In this document: piece after piece, positions 26,228-34,920 of the stretch
Layout of the letters: every line of letters starts with the position of its first letter
Numbering within the stretch: position 1 is the first letter of the stretch
Source of the DNA: Bacilli bacterium
Lineage (GTDB): Bacteria > Bacillota_I > Bacilli_A > RF39 > UBA660
Direction: 5' to 3'
NCBI GenBank assembly: GCA_016290195.1
Contig: JAEETF010000029.1
Coordinates: 1-35,857, forward strand
DNA: 35,857 bases
Made by a program: the position numbers and the translations under genes
The notes under the pieces: model-generated
What the model was told of the DNA's origin: nothing
The model's input: the letters and a program-made list of their open reading frames with translations, nothing else
The model's database searches: none

Positions 26228-26567
26228 TATTTTCTTCCATTTTATTTTCAAGTTGTTTTGGCATTAATAAATCATTTAACATTCTTCTTGCATTTTCAGG
26301 ATCTTTTAAATTTTTTAAAGTAATAATTTTACCATCACTTTTTTTAATATAAATAGTACCTACTTTTATAAGTCTTTGATATAAACTTTCTACTAAGCTT
26401 ACACTTTTTAAATCTGATAGTTTTATAATAGTAGTATTTCTATTTAAAAAACCTTCTTTAATTATTAATTCATCATTACTTATTTCATAAATAGTAGCTG
26501 TTAAACTAATAATACGATTAATTAAACCATATGATGAAGCTTGCCATATTATTTTATTTTCTTCCAT
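26214..26567 (-). CDS. PH-domain (bPH_2-like) protein
   Basis: ATIYEISNDELIIKEGFLNRNTTIIKLSDLKSVSLVESLYQRLIKVGTIYI. Confidence 0.7.
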   Translation of the reverse strand: MEENKIIWQASSYGLINRIISLTATIYEISNDELIIKEGFLNRNTTIIKLSDLKSVSLVESLYQRLIKVGTIYIKKSDGKIITLKNLKDPENARRMLNDLLMPKQLENKMEENKNEI

Positions 26568-26672
26568 ATTATCACTTCCATACTAAGTATATCATAAATT
26601 TTTAATTGTATAAATAATTATGTTTGTGAACATGATAATAATATGTTATACTTAAAATAGCGAGGCGATTAT

Positions 26673-27182
26673 ATGACATTATTTTTATTATGTTTAAAAA
26701 TTTTTTGTGCACGTATAATGGATGTTTCTTTAGGTACTCTTCGAACTTTAATGACTGTCAAAGGTAAGATTATCTATGCCGCTATTATTGGTTTTGTTGA
26801 AATATGTATTTGGTTTACTATTGTTAGAGAAGCTTTAAATACTGATGAAACTAGTATATTTATTATGGTTGCATACGCTGGTGGATATGCTACTGGAACA
26901 CTTTTTGGAGGCTTAATTTCTAAAGTTCTTATTAAAGGAAATCTTGGAGTACAAGTTATTACTAAAAATATTGATTTAATAAAAGCAATTAGAGATGCTG
27001 GATATGCAGTTTCTGTAATGGATATCAAAGGACAAGATGAAAATATTGATAGATATATGCTTTATATTGAAATAAATAATCATAGTTTTGTAGAACTTAG
27101 AAATTTAATTGAAAAAAATGACAACAAGGCATTTCTTGTTGTCAATGAAACCAAATATGTTCAAAATGGATTTATTAAATAA
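26673..27182 (+). CDS. UPF0316 / DUF2179-type membrane protein
   Basis: ARIMDVSLGTLRTLMTVKGKIIYAAIIGFVEICIWFTIVREAL plus C-terminal cytoplasmic domain. Confidence 0.88.
   Translation: MTLFLLCLKIFCARIMDVSLGTLRTLMTVKGKIIYAAIIGFVEICIWFTIVREALNTDETSIFIMVAYAGGYATGTLFGGLISKVLIKGNLGVQVITKNIDLIKAIRDAGYAVSVMDIKGQDENIDRYMLYIEINNHSFVELRNLIEKNDNKAFLVVNETKYVQNGFIK
27119..27144 (-). terminator. Intrinsic terminator inside the convergent UPF0316 coding sequence
   Basis: Minus TGACAACAAG-AAATGC-CTTGTTGTCATTTTTTTC, perfect 10-bp stem and 7-nt T-run, 37 nt after the stop of the minus-strand gene. Confidence 0.85.
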
Positions 27183-28400
27183 TTATTTAATATTATATGA
27201 AATATTTTGATTAAAGAATAATTCATCACTTTGAATTATTTTTTTTATACCTGTTTTTTCAGAATAATAGGCAACATAATTATCCTTTTTAAAATACATA
27301 TAATCATCTTTATATTTAATAGAATTAATATCCTCAATATCAAATAAATAATTCTTAATATTTGGAGTATATTTATTACTCTTATAAATACTATAATAAT
27401 CACCATTTTTATTAAATGTATATATATAATTATTTACTTCATCTATATAAGTATTTTTATCTATTTTCTTACGATAATCATTAAATATAAATATTGGTTT
27501 TTCATTAATAATTTGGGATGTACTAACTTTACTCCACTCTTTATCTTCATAAATCATTACATCTCTAGTTAAATTACCAATTATATCAATAACCATATCT
27601 TCAAGAGAAATTTTATATTGAATTTTATTTTCTAAATCAAATAAATATACCATATCGTTATTAAAACCTTGAATATATGAAGTAAAAGATATTGGTTTTT
27701 CAAGTTTCATAATTTCTTTTTTACTATTATTTAAATTTATTATATATATTGTTTTAAATTCATAATTTTCATCATAATTAGGTATCATATAATAATTCTC
27801 AGTAAAAACACCTAAATTTTTAGTATATTTATCATTATCAAATATTTTAATTTCATTTACTTTTTTATCAATATTAATAATTCCTCTATAGCTTTCAAAT
27901 GAAAAAGTATTATTAATATTATCTAAGTAAATATTAAACATATCATGTTTTTCTATTTCACTATCATCATTAAATTGTTTAAAATCATAACTTCCTATAT
28001 TATTTAAAAATGCATCAATATTACCATCTTTCTCCATATTGTGATAATAATATTCTTTATTCCCATCACTACATGTTAAATCAAATATAACTCCTTTATC
28101 TTTAAATAAAGGTAATATACATTCTTTTTCTTCATCTTTATATGTTTTTAAGTTATATATTATTCTTTCACCAAAATACTCATCTTCAAATTGATATGAA
28201 TACATAATATCATTATGAATAATATTTATATAATAAGTATTTGGTATTTTTTTATTATAATCGATATTAATAGAATACTTACCATGTTCTGTATCTATAT
28301 CATAATTTATTTCAAATTTTTTATGACTACAACTGATTATAAATTGAATAAAAACAAATAGAAAAATAACAATAATTAAACAAACTACCTTTTTATGCAT
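27183..28400 (-). CDS. Hypothetical exported/lipoprotein-like protein
   Basis: N-terminal hydrophobic segment ending IISCSHKK; 405 aa. Confidence 0.65.
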   Translation of the reverse strand: MHKKVVCLIIVIFLFVFIQFIISCSHKKFEINYDIDTEHGKYSINIDYNKKIPNTYYINIIHNDIMYSYQFEDEYFGERIIYNLKTYKDEEKECILPLFKDKGVIFDLTCSDGNKEYYYHNMEKDGNIDAFLNNIGSYDFKQFNDDSEIEKHDMFNIYLDNINNTFSFESYRGIINIDKKVNEIKIFDNDKYTKNLGVFTENYYMIPNYDENYEFKTIYIINLNNSKKEIMKLEKPISFTSYIQGFNNDMVYLFDLENKIQYKISLEDMVIDIIGNLTRDVMIYEDKEWSKVSTSQIINEKPIFIFNDYRKKIDKNTYIDEVNNYIYTFNKNGDYYSIYKSNKYTPNIKNYLFDIEDINSIKYKDDYMYFKKDNYVAYYSEKTGIKKIIQSDELFFNQNISYNIK

Positions 28401-28402
28401 AA

Positions 28403-28852
28403 CTAAACTCGATTCTTATAACTATTTAAACCATATTTTTTCTTTTCACGCATCATATATTCAGTAATGTTAGTTTCAATAATATCACTAGCTTTTTTCT
28501 GAATTTTTGATAATACAATAAACTCTTTTGCTGTATCGATATAAATTTTAGTCCAAAAAATACCACTCTTAACTTTAAGGTCATTAAATAGATCTGGTGT
28601 AACTGCTGTAAAAAAATATCCAAAAAGTAATCTTTTTTGTGCAAGTAAAATACGTCTATTAGTTAATACTACAACATTAGTTGCTATAAAATCTAATGTA
28701 TGTTCAGTTTTTTGACCTACAAAAGCAAAATTCACTTCTTCACCCGGATTTAAGTGTTTTTCAATTATCTTACAATGTGCTTTAAGTCGCCAGCCAATAG
28801 TTAATGGATACTGTCTTTTAAATGCCTTTACCATATCATACAATCTTCCCAT
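28403..28852 (-). CDS. PH-domain (YokE-like) protein
   Basis: IIEKHLNPGEEVNFAFVGQ...VVVLTNRRILLAQKRLLFGYFFTAV. Confidence 0.65.
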   Translation of the reverse strand: MGRLYDMVKAFKRQYPLTIGWRLKAHCKIIEKHLNPGEEVNFAFVGQKTEHTLDFIATNVVVLTNRRILLAQKRLLFGYFFTAVTPDLFNDLKVKSGIFWTKIYIDTAKEFIVLSKIQKKASDIIETNITEYMMREKKKYGLNSYKNRV

Positions 28853-29017
28853 AAAATCCTCCTTTTTACGAAAATATTACCTTTTAAGTAATTATTTATT
28901 CATATTTTATATTACAGTTAAAACTATTATTTCATTAATTTGTATAGTTTTTGTTAATAAAAATGTAAACATTTATGCTCATCTTCATTATATATCAAAA
29001 TTAAAAAAAAGTATAGT

Positions 29018-29566
29018 TTATAAATGTTTAATCTTAGTTAAATCAAAATCATATATTATTGCTTCATTAGTAGCATCCCTTGTAATAACAACATTTTTTA
29101 AATTTTCATTTAAGCTTTCTAATGTCTTAATTGAAGCAATATTTTTTTCTAAACTAGCAATGCGTATCTTATCAATACCATTTTCTTTTAAATATGGGAT
29201 TAAAATTAATAGACCATTTAAAGCAAAATCATTTCCCCTATATTTTTCATCTATCTCATAAGAAATATCACCATAAAAAGTATCACTATACTCTGGTCGA
29301 TATGTTATTTCACCAATTTCAATAGGTAGTTTATGAAAATATAAAAAATAAGGTCCATCTATTGTAGCAACTGGTTTATATATATCTATAATATTATCAT
29401 TACCAATTAGAGTCCAATTCTTCATTTGTATTTTAGTTAATTCTGTTTCTAATTCAAAAATTTCTAACTCTATTTTTTCAATAAGTTCAAGATTAAATTC
29501 ATATCTTGCTTTTTTTAATTCCTCATACTTTTCATTCATAGCAGTATATATTTCTTTTTCTGTCAT
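29018..29566 (-). CDS. GNAT-like N-acetyltransferase
   Basis: ISYEIDEKYRGNDFALNGLLILIPYLKENGIDKIRIASLEKNIASIKTLESLN; start placed at MTEKEIY. Confidence 0.65.
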   Translation of the reverse strand: MTEKEIYTAMNEKYEELKKARYEFNLELIEKIELEIFELETELTKIQMKNWTLIGNDNIIDIYKPVATIDGPYFLYFHKLPIEIGEITYRPEYSDTFYGDISYEIDEKYRGNDFALNGLLILIPYLKENGIDKIRIASLEKNIASIKTLESLNENLKNVVITRDATNEAIIYDFDLTKIKHL

Positions 29567-29688
29567 ATTAATCCCCATTTCATGCACGCATATAATACAA
29601 CAAAACTAAATAATCTTCAATACTTTATATTTAAAATTTAATATACATATGTTATAATAATTACATAAAGAATGGTAAGGGATTTATT

Positions 29689-31128
29689 ATGAAGTTATTA
29701 AGTGTTATTGTACTTGGAAATGAATATTATTTAAATTCAAATGATAATATTGAATTATTATTTTTTAAAGGTGGAAATTTAGAAAAATTTATTGAAACTA
29801 ATGCCACTGGAAAATATATTCTAATTATTAATCCTGAAGACAATATAAGTGAAAACTTTTTTGATATCATAATTAATAAATGTAATGAGAATTTTGATTC
29901 TTGCTTACTTAATTATCACCTTGAATATGACATAAAAAAAGATATGAAAGAATTAAATGATTTGTTTGAATTAAAACATAAACCATATAGAAATAGTTAT
30001 ATTTGGAGTTTTATATTTGAAAAGAATAAACTTCTTCAAGTTATGAAATTACCAAATAATAATGAATTTGATGAACAAATTAATAATATATTTACTAACT
30101 GTACATATCTTAATGAAGCAATTATTTATCACAAACCATATAGAAATAGTTATTTTTATGCAACCCCATATATAGACGTTAAACCAACTAAATATTTTAA
30201 AAATGTTATTTATGTAGGGAATTTTTGTAATGGTCAATTTAATGGATATATTTCTTGGCTTAATAATTTAGGTAGAATCTTTGGAGAAAAATATCAAATT
30301 ACAATTTTATATGATAATTTAAATGAACCAGTTAAAGAATCATTTAAAAAGTATTTTCATGTAGAACAATATTCTAGTTATTATAATTATATATGTAATC
30401 GTCTTTTAGTGACATATTCAACATATTATTATCCTAAAAATATCGTTTGTACTGATGAGAATTTTATGTTTATTCATGGTAATACTGCTGATTATAAAAA
30501 TGCCCGTGATTTTAAAGATGATATATATACAAAATATTTTGGAGTATCTAAAATTGCTGCTGATAAAGCAAAAGGATATTATCCAACAAAAGAAATTGAT
30601 TATGTAATTAATCCAATTAAAATTGATAATGAACTTGTAAAACCTCATTTAAAACTTGTTACTGCACAAAGAAACGATCCAATCAAAAGAGCAGATCGTA
30701 TTGAATTAATTGCAAGTATTTTAGATGAAGAAAATATACCATATACTTGGAATTTATTTATGGATTCAGTTGAACATAGAGTTGTAGGCGGTCTTGTTTA
30801 TCGTGAATCAACTAGTAACCCACTTCCATATATTAATGATGCTGATTACTATGTTCAATTAAGTGATAGTGAAGCATTTTGTTATTCAGTTGTAGAAGCA
30901 CTTTGTTTAAATACTAAAGTAGTTGTTACACCACTTGAATGCTACGATGAATTAAATGTTAAAGACGGTGAAAATGCTACTATACTTCCATTTGATATAT
31001 TTGAACCTGAAAATAAAGAAAAATTAAGAGCTGTAATTTTAAAAATGTATCAAGAAAAAGATAAAAAAATTAATTATCGCTTTAATTCTGATTTATATAA
31101 AAAATATAATGATATTTTTACAAAATAA
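29689..31128 (+). CDS. Glycosyltransferase: GT-A-like N-terminus plus GT-B-like C-terminal domain
   Basis: GKYILIINPEDNISENFFD and ADYYVQLSDSEAFCYSVVEALCLNTKVVVTP. Confidence 0.75.
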   Translation: MKLLSVIVLGNEYYLNSNDNIELLFFKGGNLEKFIETNATGKYILIINPEDNISENFFDIIINKCNENFDSCLLNYHLEYDIKKDMKELNDLFELKHKPYRNSYIWSFIFEKNKLLQVMKLPNNNEFDEQINNIFTNCTYLNEAIIYHKPYRNSYFYATPYIDVKPTKYFKNVIYVGNFCNGQFNGYISWLNNLGRIFGEKYQITILYDNLNEPVKESFKKYFHVEQYSSYYNYICNRLLVTYSTYYYPKNIVCTDENFMFIHGNTADYKNARDFKDDIYTKYFGVSKIAADKAKGYYPTKEIDYVINPIKIDNELVKPHLKLVTAQRNDPIKRADRIELIASILDEENIPYTWNLFMDSVEHRVVGGLVYRESTSNPLPYINDADYYVQLSDSEAFCYSVVEALCLNTKVVVTPLECYDELNVKDGENATILPFDIFEPENKEKLRAVILKMYQEKDKKINYRFNSDLYKKYNDIFTK

Positions 31129-31148
31129 AAGCAACATTTGTTGCTTTT
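31127..31148. terminator. Bidirectional terminator
   Basis: AAAAGCAAC-ATTT-GTTGCTTTT. Confidence 0.85.
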
Positions 31149-33349
31149 TATTTTATATTATCTTTAATAAATTTACTTAATGCATTATTTCCTTCATTAG
31201 ATAAATGAATATTATCTACCATTAAATAATTGTCATGAGATTTTATTTCACTGTAGAAATCTAATATAGTAACATTTTCTGCATCAACATTTATTTTATT
31301 TTCAGTAGCATTAACTATATATATTTCACTACCTTCACATAAATTAATAATTGCTTGATAATCTTCTGTAGTTAATTTAGCACTTTCATCAAATACAAAT
31401 AATAATTTATGAGTTAAAGTATTATTATCTATTGCTTCTTTTATCTTTTCTTTTAACTTAGAAACATCAAAGCTTTTATCTGTAATATATTGTACATCTT
31501 TAAATTCATGATTTATTTCATCATATGCATTTAATAATAAATCATTACCATAAAAACTAGTTTTACTATTTTGATTTTCTTGATACTTCTTTAATATTTC
31601 TTCTTTCTTAGCAAGTGCTTCTTGATAATAAACATCATATATAGCATTATATACTATTTCAGTATATGCTTTTCTTCCAACTCCATTTAAATGAATGCCA
31701 TCAGCATAAAAATATTCAGAATGACCTTTAGATAAATTCTCCCAATCAATAATATAAGATTTATCAAGATTACTTACATATTCTTTTAAACCAGCATTTA
31801 TATGAACATCAGAATCATTTGTAACTGTAACCCAGAATACTTTCTTATCACCAATAGTTTCCATCATAACATTACGACATCTATTGCCACATTCTCCATT
31901 AGTGCCTAAATGAATTAAAATAGGTTCTCCAAGCATATCATTATCTTTTAAATTACTTAAAATAGGATTTGCTTCATAATCAGTTCTAGATACTCTAGCA
32001 TCAACATAGGCATTTGGAAATTGATTATATAAACTATCAGAAGCTCCAAGCATTACAGAATCACCTATACAAATAATAGGTAAATTCTTAACCTTTTCAG
32101 CAATCTTATTTTCTAAATCATCATATGCACTAAGATCTTCAGCCCATTTTTCTTCTTCTTCTTTTAATTTTTTAGCATATTCCTCTTGTTTACTTTGCAT
32201 TACTTCAGCATTTTGATTTAATAATTCTTCTAATTGCTTCATTTCTTTAGTATGATCTTTAGCATCTACAAATTGATAAAAACCATAGAATGTAACTCCC
32301 AAAAATAGTGCCAATATTATATATTTAAGTGGTCTTTTCTTTTTAGATTTAAAATTCAAAGCAAAATGTAATAAGAATGATAATAAAATTGTAATAGCAA
32401 TTACTGCTGTAATTTTTAATGTTCCATCCATCTTAACATTTTGGAAAGCAAAATATACTGGATATTGAAATAAATACACTTCATATGAAATACTAGCACA
32501 ACCTTTAATAAATTTATCTAAAATATTTAGTTTTTTACTAGTAGTAGTTGTACCATATGATATAAGTCTGCAAGTAATAATTGTAGTAGCAAGCATAGCA
32601 AGTGCAAACCACTCTGACTTATCATCAATAATTAAACATAAAACAGTAAGAATGATTAAATAAGCAAAAAATATGATGCGATTTAATATTTTATTTTTAA
32701 AAGTAAATGATTTGTAATAACAATGAATAAAGCCAATAAAAAGGCCAAATATAATTGAAAACATTCTTGTAAATGTACCATAATACACAGGCATTATATC
32801 CATACTAGTACTACATAAATAGAAATAAACTGCACTAGCTATAGCTAGTATACCTAAAATAATGCAAGGTACTAATTTATGCAACTTATCACCCATTTTT
32901 TTAAATAACATAAATATAAATGGAAATACAAGTTCAAATTGTAATAAGATTCCAATATACCAAAAATGCATAAATGGTGAGCTTACATGTCTAGCAAAAT
33001 AATCCAATTTAGCTCCTAATTGCCAAAAATTATTATAACCAAATATTACAGAAAAAGTTTCTGGTTTCAAATTTAACCAATTAATTGATAATAAAGATAC
33101 AGCAAATATAGAAATAAATACTACTATAATAAGTGGTAAATAAATATGAGTTAATCTATTTAAATAATACTGCCCTATTTGAAACTTTTTATTTTTAAAA
33201 GCAGATTTGCAAGATAAATATCCTGTCAAAACAAAAAAAGTACAAACAGCTAAATATCCACCTTTAATGATATTTAAGTGATATAACAAAACTGCAATAC
33301 ACGCAAATAAACGTAATAAATCTAAATCTTTATAATATTTTTTTGTCAT
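31148..33349 (-). CDS. Acyltransferase-3 family membrane protein fused to SGNH domain and a second degenerate SGNH-like domain
   Basis: LDLLRLFACIAVLLYHLN..., ICIGDSVMLGA, LGTNGEC, DGIHLNGVG; then FYGNDLLLNA...VDNIHLSNEG. Confidence 0.88.
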   Translation of the reverse strand: MTKKYYKDLDLLRLFACIAVLLYHLNIIKGGYLAVCTFFVLTGYLSCKSAFKNKKFQIGQYYLNRLTHIYLPLIIVVFISIFAVSLLSINWLNLKPETFSVIFGYNNFWQLGAKLDYFARHVSSPFMHFWYIGILLQFELVFPFIFMLFKKMGDKLHKLVPCIILGILAIASAVYFYLCSTSMDIMPVYYGTFTRMFSIIFGLFIGFIHCYYKSFTFKNKILNRIIFFAYLIILTVLCLIIDDKSEWFALAMLATTIITCRLISYGTTTTSKKLNILDKFIKGCASISYEVYLFQYPVYFAFQNVKMDGTLKITAVIAITILLSFLLHFALNFKSKKKRPLKYIILALFLGVTFYGFYQFVDAKDHTKEMKQLEELLNQNAEVMQSKQEEYAKKLKEEEEKWAEDLSAYDDLENKIAEKVKNLPIICIGDSVMLGASDSLYNQFPNAYVDARVSRTDYEANPILSNLKDNDMLGEPILIHLGTNGECGNRCRNVMMETIGDKKVFWVTVTNDSDVHINAGLKEYVSNLDKSYIIDWENLSKGHSEYFYADGIHLNGVGRKAYTEIVYNAIYDVYYQEALAKKEEILKKYQENQNSKTSFYGNDLLLNAYDEINHEFKDVQYITDKSFDVSKLKEKIKEAIDNNTLTHKLLFVFDESAKLTTEDYQAIINLCEGSEIYIVNATENKINVDAENVTILDFYSEIKSHDNYLMVDNIHLSNEGNNALSKFIKDNIK

Positions 33350-33415
33350 AACACACCATACTCCTGTACTTTATATTTATTATTATATTACAAATCTAAC
33401 TTTATTTAAAGTATA

Positions 33416-33676
33416 TTATTTATTTAACCACAATTTTTTTATTATTTTTAAAGTTTGTGTTGATAAAAAGAAACCAGCACAAGGAACAACAGCACCTAAA
33501 AATGGATTAGTTGTATCAGCTATTTTCAAGTATAAAACAGCAAATATATAAGTTAAAATAATAATTAATATTTTTCTTAACCAAGATGTTTCCCAAGCTT
33601 TATCCCCTTCAACTCTTTTATTTCTTTCTTCTATTTTTTTTACTTTTAATTCTAATTCCTTAATTCTTTCTTCCAT
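33416..33676 (-). CDS. Small coiled-coil plus TM protein
   Basis: MEERIKELELKVKKIEERNKR followed by two hydrophobic segments. Confidence 0.55.
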   Translation of the reverse strand: MEERIKELELKVKKIEERNKRVEGDKAWETSWLRKILIIILTYIFAVLYLKIADTTNPFLGAVVPCAGFFLSTQTLKIIKKLWLNK

Positions 33677-33685
33677 AAAAGCCTC

Positions 33686-34894
33686 CTATATTAAATTATT
33701 AAAATAACCAATCATTATCAAAATTAATATTGAAAGATTAATTATTAAAATTAGCCAAATATGTTTTTTTCTTTCTTGAACTAAATTAGCAATAAATTCT
33801 CTAATTAAAGCGTTAGTATAAAAATACCATTTTGTTTTACTTCCCATACCTTCACAATCTATACCACAACTAGTTGCAATTATACCACTTCTAAAAACAT
33901 GATAATTGGCTGTTGAGAATGTTATTTTAGCACCTTTTTGTCTTTTTTCAATAATATTATTTGAAAACTTCATATTTTCAGTAGTATTTTTTGATTTATT
34001 TTCAATAACTATATTTTTATTTTCTATTCCTTGTGATAATAAATATTTTTTCATGGCTAATGCTTCAGATATTACTTCATCATCACCTTGACCACCAGAT
34101 GGAACGAAAACAATATTCTTTCCTGTTTTTTCTTTTTGTTTTTTAGCAAAATCTAAAGCTTTATCTACTCTTGATTTTAATAATGGTGTAAGACTACCAT
34201 CTTTACATATTTGACATCCTAGAATAATTATATAGTCTTTATCATATTTTGGTGTATGCTTTGCTGCTTTAATATTGCAATACAAAGTAGCTACTATCAA
34301 TGTATAAAGGTAAGATAATGTCACATTAATAAGAATATCAATTGTTAGCTTTATAATATTCCCAGATAGTAATCTAGATGTCAACATATATATTCCTTGA
34401 CTTCCAAATAATCCTATTAAAGCAAATATACCTAAGAACATTCCAAGTAAATTCTGATATCCAAAACCTTCTCTTTTTATTAATACTATATTAGTTATAA
34501 TACTATAAATAGATAATACTGCAATAAATGGTAATATTAGCATTGAAAAATAAGAAAATGATTTAAGAGTATTATTATATATATCAATAATATTTAATAC
34601 ATTCCAATTGCTAAATAAAAGATTTATATTTCTTAAAATATTTATATTAATAAATATAAGTAATCCTAAATTCATTATAATTGAATAAGAATACTTATTT
34701 TTTTTATATTGTTTTCTTATATATAATGTACATCCATATGAAATACGTATTAAAAATAATATTATAATTATTTGAATTGATTTACTTAAAGCTACGTTAT
34801 TAGTCAAATTAGTATTTTTTAATAAAATAATACTAACCAAAATAAAAAGAAGTGTTACAATTATATATTTAGTTTTATCTTTCATATATAACAC
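33686..34894 (-). CDS. YdcF/DUF218 family membrane protein
   Basis: DYIIILGCQICKDGSLTPLLKSRVDKA...VPSGGQG...NKSKNTTENMKFS...NYHVFRSG. Confidence 0.88.
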   Translation of the reverse strand: MLYMKDKTKYIIVTLLFILVSIILLKNTNLTNNVALSKSIQIIIILFLIRISYGCTLYIRKQYKKNKYSYSIIMNLGLLIFININILRNINLLFSNWNVLNIIDIYNNTLKSFSYFSMLILPFIAVLSIYSIITNIVLIKREGFGYQNLLGMFLGIFALIGLFGSQGIYMLTSRLLSGNIIKLTIDILINVTLSYLYTLIVATLYCNIKAAKHTPKYDKDYIIILGCQICKDGSLTPLLKSRVDKALDFAKKQKEKTGKNIVFVPSGGQGDDEVISEALAMKKYLLSQGIENKNIVIENKSKNTTENMKFSNNIIEKRQKGAKITFSTANYHVFRSGIIATSCGIDCEGMGSKTKWYFYTNALIREFIANLVQERKKHIWLILIINLSILILIMIGYFNNLI

Positions 34895-34920
34895 CTCTTT
34901 CTTTAAATATTATAACATAT

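Noticed and set aside
28453-28644. ORFs 28453..28644, 30049..30237, 30418..30648, 33906..34091 and 3845..4078
   Set aside because: Alternative-frame or antisense to confidently assigned genes.
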